64,000 nt of DNA from Undibacterium sp. KW1 (GCF_009937955.1 NZ_AP018439.1:1-64000), one strand, 5' to 3'. Shown: positions 20,430-29,726, counted from the stretch's first letter. Numbers and translations are program-made. The notes: a model not told the origin generated them from the letters alone.

Positions 20430-21383
20430 ATGACGCAGTCCGCGCAATTTAGTGACTACCCTCGCGACCTCATAGGCTATGGCCGCCATGTCCCGCATGC
20501 GCAATGGCCAGGCCAGGCCAGGATAGCCCTGCAATTTGTCCTGAACTATGAAGAGGGTGGCGAAAACTGTGTGCTGCATGGTGACCGTGCGTCCGAGCAG
20601 TTTTTATCCGAGATCGTTGGTGCAGCAGCTTATGAAGCGCGCCATATGTCGATGGAATCCATATACGAGTATGGTTCCCGTGCCGGTGTCTGGCGCATCT
20701 TGCGTGAATTTGAAAAACGCCAGTTGCCGCTGACCGTGTTTGGTGTCGCCATGGCTCTGCAGCGCCATCCAGAATTGACTCAGGCTTTTGGCGAACTCGG
20801 CCATGAAATCGCCTGCCACGGCCTGCGCTGGATACATTACCAGAGTATGGAAGAGTCCTTGGAGCGTGAACACATGCAGCAAGCCGTGCAAATCATGCGC
20901 GAGCTGACTGGCAAAGCGCCGCTGGGCTGGTACACCGGGCGCGATTCACCGAATACCCGCAAGCTCGTCGTTGAACATGGCGGCTTTGCCTATGATGCTG
21001 ATTACTATGGCGATGACCTGCCTTTCTGGACACAAGTGACGACCAGCGATGGTCAGCAGCATCCCCACCTGGTCGTGCCCTACACCCTGGACAGCAATGA
21101 CATGCGCTTTGCCACGCCCCAAGGTTTTAATACGGGCGAGCACTTCTATGATTACCTCAAAGACAGTTTCGACCTCTTGTATGCCGAAGGTGACCCTGAG
21201 GGCGACAATGCACCAAAAATGCTATCCATAGGCATGCATTGCCGCTTGCTGGGGCGTCCCGGACGCTTCCGTGCCTTCCAGCGCTTTCTGGATTATGTGC
21301 AATCGCATGACAAGGTGTGGGTATGCCGCCGCATCGATATCGCTGAACACTGGAAACAAGTACATCCCTATGTAGTTAAATAA
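20430..21383 (+). CDS. puuE: PuuE-type allantoinase (polysaccharide-deacetylase fold)
   Basis: Hydrolyses allantoin to allantoate in purine and urate breakdown using the carbohydrate-esterase 4 (NodB) fold rather than the classical amidohydrolase fold. The N-terminus YPRDLIGYGRHVPHAQWPG, NYEEGGE, GHEIACHGLRW and WYTGRDSPNTR are characteristic. The start at 20430 is chosen because GGAG at 20417-20420 lies nine bases before it; the in-frame ATG at 20409 lies before that site. No uricase or transthyretin-like partner is in the window. Length is 317 residues. Confidence 0.88.
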   Translation: MTQSAQFSDYPRDLIGYGRHVPHAQWPGQARIALQFVLNYEEGGENCVLHGDRASEQFLSEIVGAAAYEARHMSMESIYEYGSRAGVWRILREFEKRQLPLTVFGVAMALQRHPELTQAFGELGHEIACHGLRWIHYQSMEESLEREHMQQAVQIMRELTGKAPLGWYTGRDSPNTRKLVVEHGGFAYDADYYGDDLPFWTQVTTSDGQQHPHLVVPYTLDSNDMRFATPQGFNTGEHFYDYLKDSFDLLYAEGDPEGDNAPKMLSIGMHCRLLGRPGRFRAFQRFLDYVQSHDKVWVCRRIDIAEHWKQVHPYVVK

Positions 21384-21506
21384 ATGCAGCGCCTGTTGAT
21401 CAGGCCGGGCGTATCCAAACCCTGCCTGCCCAAGATTAAGCTGACAAAGTTTGATTTGCCACCACGCTGAAAAAATTGTTGTTAAACCTGTGAGAAGGAA
21501 AAAAAG

Positions 21507-22604
21507 ATGAAAATGCAGATGAAAGCCCTGGTTTTGGCAGTTGCTTCATGTTTGTGCGCAGGCAGTGCGCTGGCGCAATCCAGTGTCACCGTGCAAGGCC
21601 TGATGGATTTGTCGGTAGGCTCGGTCAAAATGAGTGGTGACAAGGCCAGCACGGCTGCCATCACACCCGGCGGCATGACCACGTCCTGGTTTGGTTTTAA
21701 AGGAGTAGAAGATCTCGGTGGTGGCCTCAAGGCAGAATTTGCATTGACTGCGTTTTTGCGTCCAGATACCGGTGAGTCTGGCCGCTTTGGTGGTGATACC
21801 CTGTTTTCTCGTGATGCCAATGTCGCCCTGTCCGGCAGCTTTGGCCGTGTCTCGCTGGGCCGTGACCTGGCACCGAGCTTCTTGCCTGTCGTGATTTTCA
21901 ATCCCTTTGGTGATTCTTTCGATGTTTCGCCTCTGGTGTTGCACTGGTACGTACCATCCGGCGGTTTTGCTTCACGTACCTGGGCCAATTCAGCAGCAGG
22001 GGACTCGGGCTGGAGTAATGAAATCATTTATAGCACCCCGAATTTCTCCGGCTTCAGTGCCAATATGCATTATCAGTTTGGTGAAAAAGCCGGTGATACA
22101 GGCACGCGCAACATAGGCCTGAATGCCCTTTACTTCAATGGCCCGCTGGCCCTGAGCGCCTTCTATCAAAAAGTGCAGGTGTCGAACCCTCTCGGTGGTT
22201 CGGCGATTGTTGATGCCACATCCGCACCTGTGAATTTTGCCTCTATCAATAACCAGACCGCTTACTTCGTCGGTGCCAGTTATGACCTGACAGCCGCCAA
22301 GCTGTATGCGACTTATACTTCCAGCAAAAACGACAATGCCGCTGGCAAGCAGATGGATGACAAGATTTATAGCCTGGGTGCCAAAATCCCTGCAGGTGGT
22401 GGCGACATCCTGCTGGCTTATGCAAACACCAAACGCAATGGCACGCTGACCGCCAACACGGAATACAAGCGCGATACCCTGTCGGCTGGTTATGACTACA
22501 ACCTGTCCAAGCGTACCGACGTCTATGCAGTGCTGATGAGTGACAAGATCAGTACGGCTGATCGCGCCACCAGTGTTATTGCTGGCATACGCCATAGGTT
22601 TTAG
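21507..22604 (+). CDS. Outer-membrane porin (betaproteobacterial trimeric type)
   Basis: Outer-membrane diffusion channel of the Gram-negative porin family (OmpC-like/porin_4). The signal peptide is MKMQMKALVLAVASCLCAGSALA, cleaved before QSSVT. The mature start SSVTVQGLMDLSVG, the FGFKGVEDLGGGLKAEF strand and the C-terminal IAGIRHRF ending in Phe (the BAM recognition signal) are all typical. At 365 residues the length fits a 16-strand barrel. GAGAAGG precedes the ATG and a terminator follows. Confidence 0.95.
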   Translation: MKMQMKALVLAVASCLCAGSALAQSSVTVQGLMDLSVGSVKMSGDKASTAAITPGGMTTSWFGFKGVEDLGGGLKAEFALTAFLRPDTGESGRFGGDTLFSRDANVALSGSFGRVSLGRDLAPSFLPVVIFNPFGDSFDVSPLVLHWYVPSGGFASRTWANSAAGDSGWSNEIIYSTPNFSGFSANMHYQFGEKAGDTGTRNIGLNALYFNGPLALSAFYQKVQVSNPLGGSAIVDATSAPVNFASINNQTAYFVGASYDLTAAKLYATYTSSKNDNAAGKQMDDKIYSLGAKIPAGGGDILLAYANTKRNGTLTANTEYKRDTLSAGYDYNLSKRTDVYAVLMSDKISTADRATSVIAGIRHRF

Positions 22605-22659
22605 ATAGAAACACTGATGCCTTGAAGCCTTGATATCGACGACGCGACATTTGTGTCGG

Positions 22660-22693
22660 AAATGCCTCCAGTAAAAATGGAGGCATTTTTTTT
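22660..22693 (+). terminator. Rho-independent terminator of the porin gene
   Basis: Stem AAATGCCTCCA (22660-22670) pairs with TGGAGGCATTT (22678-22688) across the loop GTAAAAA and is followed by a run of T. It lies about 55 bases after the porin stop. Confidence 0.9.
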
Positions 22694-22823
22694 GAGTTGA
22701 ATTTTTATGTGCATTAGCTGCTTCTGCTTTTTATTATCAGAGCCGGGGGGAAACTTCATGTCTTACGATCTTATTACGTTACATGTTTAGAATGAAAGAC
22801 ATTAAGGCAATTTAGAGATCTTC

Positions 22824-23315
22824 ATGTCTACCCAAGAAAACAAAAAGAGTGTCAACGCCGTTGAGAGTCAGAATCACGACGTAAATGCAACGCTGGAAAG
22901 GATGCTTGCGGCAGTCTATGAGGCAGTCAAACGCGCTCAAGTGGACGTGCAGCGCGGGGCTAGTAAAAAGCTTGAATGGTTTTTCCCTCATGACGAAAAC
23001 GGCAAAGTCAGTGCGCGTTGTGTGCAAGTGCCAATTCCCAGCGACAGTGGTTCAGTAGAGATTAAGGAAATTCCTTTGTTTGCGTTGGTTCCCCATCATG
23101 ATCTGATGATAGAGCAGGTCAATATCAGATTAAAGCTCGACCTGCTGCGTTTAACCTCAAATTCGGGCAAACCGGATGTTCCGGAACTCTCCTCCAAATT
23201 ACCTAAAGCAGGCGGCGATGCAGATCAGTATGCAGAAATTGAAGTGAGGCTGCGTGGCATAGAACCAATAGAGGGGATTGCTCGGCTCAATGATGCCATC
23301 GTGAAGCGCATATAG
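22824..23315 (+). CDS. DUF2589-like protein, paralogue A
   Basis: A 163-residue soluble protein with an N-terminal amphipathic helix (MLAAVYEAVKRAQVDVQ) followed by beta-rich sequence. It shares its layout with the next gene: a short helix, a WFFP/WYEK strand, a V..PL.AL.....LM...V.I... segment, and the ending Y-E-I-x-V/L-R...EG..RL. The two are therefore paralogues, and the downstream one matches DUF2589. The family has no assigned function that I can name. It opens the 22.8-26.2 kb module. Confidence 0.65.
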   Translation: MSTQENKKSVNAVESQNHDVNATLERMLAAVYEAVKRAQVDVQRGASKKLEWFFPHDENGKVSARCVQVPIPSDSGSVEIKEIPLFALVPHHDLMIEQVNIRLKLDLLRLTSNSGKPDVPELSSKLPKAGGDADQYAEIEVRLRGIEPIEGIARLNDAIVKRI

Positions 23316-23406
23316 ACGAATCTAAGCGACCTTGACAGCTAGTGCCTGTGCAATCAATCGTAGGAAATTGGTAGTTCTTTTTTTAACACAAACAGGAGAA
23401 ATATAA

Positions 23407-23985
23407 ATGCCAGATACCGATAAAATCGCCAATAATTTTAACAACCTGCCTATGGAATCCCTGATAGGGGCACCATTAGTGGCTGCAGGAAAATCCAATA
23501 TTCAACTCGCCCTGGCGACCTACGAATTCATAAGTACGGTCTGGTATGAGAAGGATAGCGACCCGGCCAAAGGCGGCAAAGCACGGATGCTTAAATTCCC
23601 TCTTGAGCGCTCCGATGAAACTGGACAAAAGCGCCAGTTTGAAGTCAACGCTCCACTCGCTGCCTTGATAGAAACTCCTAACTTGATGGTGCGGAATATC
23701 GATATCCAGTTCAACATGGAAGTTAAGGATACGGTTAAAAATGAGAACTCTGTCGATACGAAGGTTGGTGCCGATTTCAACGTTGGTGGCTTGAACTGGG
23801 GTCTCAAACTCAGCGGCTCCCTCACAACGCATACTAACAATACGAGGGAGACAGATCAAAGCGCGAAATATGAAATCCGCCTTAATGCTGGCCAGGCCAG
23901 TCCGACGGAAGGCATGAATCGCCTGAGTCAGGTATTTGCTTCTGTGATTGAACCTATGCCATTGGGAAATAGTAAAGGAAACTGA
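23407..23985 (+). CDS. DUF2589 family protein, paralogue B
   Basis: A 192-residue protein with the DUF2589 N-terminus (LPMESLIGAPLVAAGKSNIQLALATYEFI), where a conserved short amphipathic helix leads into a beta-rich domain, and the ending SPTEGMNRLSQVF. No signal peptide or membrane segment is seen. AGGAG precedes the ATG at a normal distance (ACAGGAGAAATATAAATG). It follows paralogue A by about 90 bases and precedes the membrane protein, so the three may act together, for example on membranes, though this is inference. Confidence 0.8.
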   Translation: MPDTDKIANNFNNLPMESLIGAPLVAAGKSNIQLALATYEFISTVWYEKDSDPAKGGKARMLKFPLERSDETGQKRQFEVNAPLAALIETPNLMVRNIDIQFNMEVKDTVKNENSVDTKVGADFNVGGLNWGLKLSGSLTTHTNNTRETDQSAKYEIRLNAGQASPTEGMNRLSQVFASVIEPMPLGNSKGN

Positions 23986-24056
23986 CGAGTGTCGTCAGCG
24001 CATGTAATGCGCATTCATGCGCTGACCCAACATCACGGTAACGGTTACTTGTCTAC

Positions 24057-25256
24057 ATGGGCTTACTGAATTCATCAATTACCCGATATCAGGGAAGTCT
24101 TGGTTCAGCGCTGGTCAAGCTTGCCTACCGCAGAAAAAAGCAGCAAGGAGTGCAAGAGGAGATCATGCCAGGCAAGCGTAGTGAGTCGTCAATATTAGTG
24201 ATACTGGTGTGGACGATCGGTCTGTTAATTTTTTCAGCTATATTTTCCTGGCTGCTTTTTACAAGGATACTGAACGCGTTACATACCTTCGTGGCGGTAT
24301 GGCTGTTGTTGACGGGTATCACCATGCTTGTACGGAAATCAGTATTCACCAATTCTCTGGAAAGGCTTAGTCTCTCCAGGCTGTTTATGGCGAACTGGCT
24401 TGGGTTGGCAATTGCTATCAATATGTCTGCCCATCAGTTGGATATGCACAAAGGGCTGAGCGTGGCGGGCGGGTATGGTTTTTCCGCCGCACTTCTCATT
24501 AGCATATTGACGGCGATCGCCATGCCCGCAATTTTCCGTCGCAAGAGGCGTTTCAGCCCGCAGGCGGGTGTATATCAGCGGGTGGCAGACAGGTGGAACT
24601 GCGATGTAGCGGACATCACCAGTCAGTCAGAAGGTCTATTGCTAAGCCTGCCATCTGCCAGAACCAGTTCTTTGTTGCTGGCATTGCGTGGTACAGAATT
24701 GATGACATCACACAGGTTTGATTTTGCGAGAGTACAGTTCGCTCTCACTTCTACACTTATACCCTGGATTTATGGGGTCCAGTGCTTGATGCAATTGTAT
24801 GGAATGAAATCGGGTTCTACGGAAACTATTCCTGTCTTCCCGCCAGAACTACTCGCTTTACTGATTGCCAGCCACAGTCTTTACCTGGCGTCAGAGTGGG
24901 TTTGCCATACTCCGCTGACCGGTGACGCAGAAATTCATGTTGGCGTGCCCACACTAGCCGACGAGGCTTTGGCTAGCCTACTCAGCAGCATCACGCATGT
25001 CGAGACCATGATCCGATCTATAGAAAGAAATAATGCCAGCCAGTTGCAAGGCACTCAGGATTTGCTCGTCGTTCTAGGCAGAATGGTGGAGCGTCTGAGT
25101 CAACAGCAAGGCCGGGGAACAGATTCAATGGAAACCGCGATTCGATCACTGTGCGAAAAGCTCGACTACCTCGAACGCAATATTTCCGTTCAGGAAAGAA
25201 ATGCTGATGCTATCTCGCGCATGCTCCGGAAAGCTGAGTCGAATTTGCGGCGTTGA
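24057..25256 (+). CDS. Membrane protein with C-terminal coiled coil
   Basis: I do not recognise the family. Hydrophobic helices at about residues 46-66, 72-90, 100-122 and 138-155 form an N-terminal membrane domain, and a further hydrophobic stretch is near 240-290. The last about 100 residues are a predicted coiled coil (VETMIRSIERNNAS through LDYLERNISVQ). The start is uncertain. The ATG at 24057 has no good ribosome-binding site, whereas an in-frame ATG at 24165 follows GAGGAG closely. It lies between the DUF2589 genes and two further unknown genes on the same strand. Confidence 0.65.
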   Translation: MGLLNSSITRYQGSLGSALVKLAYRRKKQQGVQEEIMPGKRSESSILVILVWTIGLLIFSAIFSWLLFTRILNALHTFVAVWLLLTGITMLVRKSVFTNSLERLSLSRLFMANWLGLAIAINMSAHQLDMHKGLSVAGGYGFSAALLISILTAIAMPAIFRRKRRFSPQAGVYQRVADRWNCDVADITSQSEGLLLSLPSARTSSLLLALRGTELMTSHRFDFARVQFALTSTLIPWIYGVQCLMQLYGMKSGSTETIPVFPPELLALLIASHSLYLASEWVCHTPLTGDAEIHVGVPTLADEALASLLSSITHVETMIRSIERNNASQLQGTQDLLVVLGRMVERLSQQQGRGTDSMETAIRSLCEKLDYLERNISVQERNADAISRMLRKAESNLRR

Positions 25257-25325
25257 CTTCCTTTGATTTTCAAAAATTTAAGTGCGACATAAGCCTGCCT
25301 CATCAATTGGGGCCGGCAATTTTTA

Positions 25326-25547
25326 GTGTGGACAAAAATGATGAACCGACCAGAATTGATAGACCTAGATTATTCAGGTGATACCAGCATATTTGGTGAA
25401 AAATACATGGAAGTCATTATCGGCCCAGGCACCACAGCAGCCAGGCACAGAACCAGAAGCAATAACAAATTATTTAATGCCTTGAATGCAGGGTTTCGGG
25501 AAGAGAGTGGCAGCCGTGCAGCGGGCTGGATCTGGGGCACTTACTAA
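25326..25547 (+). CDS. Small unknown protein of the DUF2589 module
   Basis: A 73-residue reading frame starting with GTG at 25326 or ATG at 25338 (MMNRPELIDLDYSG). There is no recognisable domain. Its stop TAA is followed immediately by ATG (TAAATG), but that ATG opens only a short frame. The next long frame is -1 relative to this one, so the two could be one gene split by a frameshift or two overlapping genes. Confidence 0.45.
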   Translation: MWTKMMNRPELIDLDYSGDTSIFGEKYMEVIIGPGTTAARHRTRSNNKLFNALNAGFREESGSRAAGWIWGTY

Positions 25548-25555
25548 ATGCCGAG

Positions 25556-26167
25556 TTGGGTGGCGACGCAAGCGACAGAAATCAGACCTTGCTGACAGCA
25601 ACCGGGAACGGTAATTCGGCAAACCAGAAACACAGCAGCATAGAAAGCAAGGTCAAAAACGCAGTGAGAGCTGGAGAGTTGGCTTCCCGTGCCTACAAAA
25701 ATCACGACTACTGGCTCTGTGTTTATTATAAAGTTGAAGTACAGAAAAACAATTCGAGACTTGACAGCGAGTTATATGAGTTAAGTAAGCAGATACCATA
25801 TGGAATCAATGTTAACGCCTATCCTATGCTGGTTTCCAAAACGGATCTGAGCGATAGAACGCCTCTTAAATTCGGTTTGCGAAAAAACCGTGCCATACTG
25901 GATCGATTATGTCCTGGTATTTCGCACGAAACACAGGATTATTATCTGAATTGTTATACCAGTAACGAACTAATACGAAATTTTATAGCCAGTCAAACGC
26001 AGGTACTACTGCCTTCGGATTTGGGTACCGGAACCAATTCTGCTCCTGGCGGCGCCAGAGTGGTGCGAGGCATACGAAAGCAAAAGAAAACAAAAAGAAA
26101 ACAGGCGCCAGGCAGCTATACCTATGTACCAGGGTATCCCCGAACAGCAAGGAAGAAGCGCCAATAG
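25556..26167 (+). CDS. Unknown basic protein of the DUF2589 module
   Basis: The frame codes for about 203 residues from a TTG at 25556 and is open further upstream to 25478 with no good start codon. The C-terminus is strongly basic (RGIRKQKKTKRKQ). The middle contains Tyr-rich segments (YWLCVYYKVEV) but no known motif. Lack of a convincing start, together with the abutting 73-residue frame in another phase, raises the possibility of a frameshift joining them. Function unknown. Confidence 0.5.
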   Translation: MGGDASDRNQTLLTATGNGNSANQKHSSIESKVKNAVRAGELASRAYKNHDYWLCVYYKVEVQKNNSRLDSELYELSKQIPYGINVNAYPMLVSKTDLSDRTPLKFGLRKNRAILDRLCPGISHETQDYYLNCYTSNELIRNFIASQTQVLLPSDLGTGTNSAPGGARVVRGIRKQKKTKRKQAPGSYTYVPGYPRTARKKRQ

Positions 26168-26390
26168 TATACTTGTCGTGATGTCATAAACGGCGCATGA
26201 TCTGCATCATTGTGATTAAGTGCTCATCAAGAAAACTGAAACTCATTACATAAACAGGACGAGAGGTGTTTGGTTCATAACGTGGGCTGTCAAGGTGGAC
26301 GAGGCATTCAATGGTGTTGCTATTGACAAGGAATCCAACACTTTAGGCCTTAGGCAAGTGGCAAATACTCCGTGAATTGACGATCAAGGC
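26168..26390. other. Gene-free stretch before the ECF41 operon
   Basis: No coding sequence, hairpin or repeat is recognised here. It ends at the ECF41-type promoter. Confidence 0.4.
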
Positions 26391-26417
26391 TGTCACAAAC
26401 AAGGGGCCTGTGTCGTC
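26391..26417 (+). promoter_or_regulatory. ECF41-type promoter of the sigma gene
   Basis: The -35 TGTCACA (26391-26397), a 16-base spacer and the -10 CGTC (26414-26417) match the consensus known for ECF41 sigma factors. The same arrangement, followed by the same TTATAG, stands before the downstream AhpD-like gene. This implies that the sigma factor transcribes its own gene. Confidence 0.88.
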
Positions 26418-26444
26418 TTATAGTTTTTCAAGATGAGATATGTC

Positions 26445-27344
26445 ATGATAAACCGCCTGCAAAGCTTTACTGACCACAGATCCCGATTGTTTGGCATTGC
26501 CTATCGCATGCTGGCTTCGCGTGCCGAGGCTGAAGACCTGGTGCAAAACACCTATCTGCGCTGGCATGCGCTCAGCGATGAAGAGTTATTGCAAATCCGC
26601 GAGCCCCAGGCCTGGCTGGTGACTGTCATCAGTCGCCTTTGCGTGGACAGATTGCGTGTCCTCAAGCGCGAGCGCGAAAACTATACTGGCCCGTGGTTGC
26701 CAGAGCCCATGATAGAAGTCGATGAGCAGACGCCAGAGCTGATGGCAGAATTCAGCAGCGATGTCTCGCTGGCATTTTTGACGATGCTGGAACGACTATC
26801 GGCAGAAGAGCGCGCGGCTTTTCTTTTGCATCAGGTATTCGACGTCGATTACCCGGAAGTGGCAGGCATGCTCAACAAGACGGCAGCCGCCTGCCGCCAG
26901 CTGGTGCACCGTGCCAAAGAAAGGGTGCTGCAAGAAAAACCGCGCTTTGCGGTCAGCCGCGATCATCACAGGCAATTGCTGCAACGCTTTAGTCTGGCCG
27001 CACAAAGCGGTAATTTAAAAGAGCTCAGTGCCTTGTTTGCCGACGATGCGCAAATGATAGGGGATGGCGGCGGCAAGGTCGCCTCCGTCAACCGCATCCT
27101 GCATGGCGCAGCCCGCATTGCGCGCCTCTACCATGTCGTCGCCAGAACTTACCCACAGCGTATGCAGTTTGTCGAAGTCAGTATCAATGGCGAACCTGGC
27201 TTGCTGCGCTTTATCGATGGCAAACTCGATGCGACTATCTCCATCGTCAGCGATGGTGAAAAAATCCTTGATCTGTACACGATACGTAATCCGGATAAAT
27301 TGCAGGCTTATCAGGGCATGACTTTGCCAGCGACAACTGTTTAA
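26445..27344 (+). CDS. ECF41-family RNA polymerase sigma factor (SigJ-like)
   Basis: Extracytoplasmic-function sigma factor. Region 2 (LFGIAYRMLASRAEAEDLVQNTYLRW) and region 4 (LSAEERAAFLLHQVFDVDYPEVAGML) are clear. They are followed by a SnoaL-like C-terminal extension of about 110 residues, which in ECF41 proteins controls activity in place of an anti-sigma factor. The ECF41 linker motif WLPEP and the extension motif DGGGK are both present. The start at 26445 aligns with family N-termini; an ATG at 26433 would add four residues. Its promoter and that of the next gene match the ECF41 consensus. Confidence 0.92.
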   Translation: MINRLQSFTDHRSRLFGIAYRMLASRAEAEDLVQNTYLRWHALSDEELLQIREPQAWLVTVISRLCVDRLRVLKRERENYTGPWLPEPMIEVDEQTPELMAEFSSDVSLAFLTMLERLSAEERAAFLLHQVFDVDYPEVAGMLNKTAAACRQLVHRAKERVLQEKPRFAVSRDHHRQLLQRFSLAAQSGNLKELSALFADDAQMIGDGGGKVASVNRILHGAARIARLYHVVARTYPQRMQFVEVSINGEPGLLRFIDGKLDATISIVSDGEKILDLYTIRNPDKLQAYQGMTLPATTV

Positions 27345-27362
27345 GAAATTATTCAAGCAGTC

Positions 27363-27389
27363 TGTCACAAACCGATTTTCTCCAGCGTC
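27363..27389 (+). promoter_or_regulatory. ECF41-type promoter of the AhpD-like gene
   Basis: TGTCACA (27363-27369), 16 bases, then CGTC (27386-27389) and TTATAG. The spacer length and flanking bases are the same as at 26391-26417 upstream of the sigma gene, a direct sign that this gene is the sigma factor's target. Confidence 0.88.
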
Positions 27390-27443
27390 TTATAGATGAA
27401 GAAAGCAATTTCGCTGACTCATTCAGAAAACTGGAGAATTATC

Positions 27444-27887
27444 ATGACACTCAAACTCAATTTCCCTGGCCTGGCACCTGCTGCTTATCAAGCCCTTGCT
27501 GGCGTCAACACGGTGCTGGATGCCAGCAGTCTTGGCAAATCCCTTATCGACCTGGTGTTCTTGCGGGTATCGCAAATCAATGGCTGTGCCTTTTGTGTCG
27601 ATAAACATGCGCATGATCTGCTCGAACATGGCGACAATTTCCAGCGTCTCAACAGTCTCGTATGCTGGCGCGAAGCTCCTTGTTTCAGTGAAAAAGAAAG
27701 GGCTGCATTGGCCTGGAGTGAAGCCTTGACCAATATCGCAGGCAAGCATGTCGATGAAGCGCTGCAACATGAATTGCCCAAGCATTTCACGGAAAAAGAA
27801 CTGGTGGATCTGGCATTTGTCATTGGCCTCATGAATGCCTGGAACAGGGTGGCGATAGCTTGTGGGAAAAGTTTCAGCGTGCGTTAA
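27444..27887 (+). CDS. Carboxymuconolactone-decarboxylase family protein (AhpD-like)
   Basis: A 147-residue protein of the CMD/AhpD fold, whose redox-active CxxC with a following His reads CAFCVDKHAHDL. Such proteins act in peroxide or alkylhydroperoxide defence, and CMD proteins are the commonest genetic partners of ECF41 sigma factors. The start at 27444 is chosen because GGAG at 27433-27436 lies seven bases before it; the upstream in-frame ATG at 27396 would add 16 residues of unlikely sequence. Confidence 0.9.
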   Translation: MTLKLNFPGLAPAAYQALAGVNTVLDASSLGKSLIDLVFLRVSQINGCAFCVDKHAHDLLEHGDNFQRLNSLVCWREAPCFSEKERAALAWSEALTNIAGKHVDEALQHELPKHFTEKELVDLAFVIGLMNAWNRVAIACGKSFSVR

Positions 27888-28020
27888 AGTGTCGTGGTGT
27901 CGTTGTCTGGCGAGATGAGTTCTAGATACAAGGCCAGGGATAAATATTGACATTTTTATAAAGTTATTTATCCTTGGCGGTCTTGTATGACCTGAACAAC
28001 TGCCTGACAGGATTATTCCC

Positions 28021-28912
28021 ATGACTACAGTGCCTGAGTTGCCACTCCTCCAGATACTTCCCTATCTATTCTTGTATGCGGCCATCGCGGCAGCCTGGTT
28101 ACCTGCAATAGTTTTGGCCGGGCCTGTCAAAAATCTGGTACCCGGTCACCTGCTTGCTGTGCTCGCAGGACTACTGGCTTTGATCAGCGGTCTGATCTCA
28201 CCCGTGGCAGCGGCGGTATTGCTGGTACTGGCAGTCTTGCTGTGGGCGAGCGTCAGGAATACTTTTCCACTTGCCTTGCGCATAGTCGCCGGTGTGCTGG
28301 CACTGCTGGTGGCGCTGCTACTGGCGATGCACAAAGTGCCCGGTTTCCACAATATCCTGTTGCTGGACAAAGTCAGGTTCAGTGATGACGCCATCCCTTT
28401 TACCCTGTATGCCAATTTTGATAAGGGCATGGCGGGTTATCTGATGCTTAGCCTGTTTTGTTCGCGTGTCAGCAACTGGAAGCAATTCCTGGCCGATGGC
28501 AAGCGCATTGCCTTGCCAGCTCTGCTGACTATTGCTGTCTTGATCGTGCTGGGGCTGGCGACACAATTTTTCCGCTTTCCCCTAAATTGCCGGAAGCGAC
28601 TTTCCTCTTTCTTGCCGTGAATCTGTTTTTGACTTGCGTCGCAGAAGAAGCTTTTTTCCGTGGGCTGATGCAGGAAGCCATTTATCGCCTGGGCAATAAG
28701 CCAGCCTATGGCTATCTGGCGATAGCCGTGTCAGCAATCTTGTTTGGCGGCCTGGCACACCTTGGCGGCGGCACGCAGTATGCTGCCCTGGCGACAGTGG
28801 CAGGGCTGGGCTATGCCTCATCTACCACCAGACCCGCAGGCTGGAGTGGGTGATACTCACGCTGCTTTTAATCTGTCACTTCATCTTGTTCACCTATCCG
28901 AAGTTGGCCTGA
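28021..28912 (+). pseudogene. Frameshifted CPBP-family intramembrane metalloprotease
   Basis: The first frame (28021-28620) gives membrane helices. The CPBP motifs EEAFFRG and FGGLAHL appear in a second frame (to 28853), and the tail IYHQTRRLEWVIL...CHFILFTYPKLA in a third, ending at 28912. At least two frame changes, near 28590 and 28815, are needed to rebuild one protein. The usual third motif (HAAFN) is readable only out of frame near 28857. It was formerly an Abi-type CAAX-like protease. Confidence 0.82.
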
Positions 28913-29052
28913 TGTTGGCTTGATTTTTTACAGGCCATGACGTGTCGGTACAAATCCGTCGCACTGGTACAAGTATGAATCAATTGTCATGGCTAGACTG
29001 CCCTGTCGCTAATACCGGGAGTATGATGAACTGGAAGTCATTAGAGAAATAA

Positions 29053-29600
29053 TTTCTGCTGACGCGTCTGGACGACGTCAGTAAATTGATACAAACCAAT
29101 AGTCTGTGGTACCTGACTTTTGGCCTGGCCTGCTGCGCTGTGGAAATGATACAGGCAGCTGCATCACGTTATGACATGGAGCGCTTTGGCATGATACCGC
29201 GTGCCAGCCCCAGGCAGGCTGACCTGATGATCGTGGCAGGTACATTGACCAACAAGATGGCACCGGCCCTACGCCGTATCTATGACCAGATGGCAGAGCC
29301 GCGCTATGTCATTTCCATGGGGTCATGCGCGAATGGTGGCGGCTATTATCACTACTCATATTCATCGTACGTGGTTGTGACCGTATCGTGCCTGGATGTG
29401 TATATCCCAGGCTGTCCGCCTACGCAGAGGCGCTGATTTACGGGATCATACAATTGAAGAAAGATACGCAGCAGGAAAATGATAGAGCGCTAGGCAAGGA
29501 CAATGAGCTTGTAGCGCAGCATGTAAGGCAGGAGATAATCGTAGCCAGGCCGGGCGTTACCGCAATTCTCGCAGGCGTCCATCCTGGTAGTACATGGTGA
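29053..29600 (+). pseudogene. Orphan, frameshifted NuoB-like gene (complex I 20 kDa subunit)
   Basis: The first frame begins within the gene ([30 protein letters not shown]) and continues to [24 protein letters not shown] is in the next frame, [10 protein letters not shown] returns to the first, and [13 protein letters not shown] is again shifted. All four iron-sulfur ligand segments (ACC, GSC, PGC) are recognisable, but at least three indels break the gene and no start codon remains. No other nuo genes are near, so it is a displaced second copy. Confidence 0.85.
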
Positions 29601-29726
29601 TGGCACTGCCATCATGTCTTGATTCCAGATGGACATGTCAGACGTGAAATTCATGTAATGCCATGTGCCATCTGCTTCTGACAAACCATCCCATATCAGG
29701 CGCGCTAATTCATCGCCCCGGCAAAA

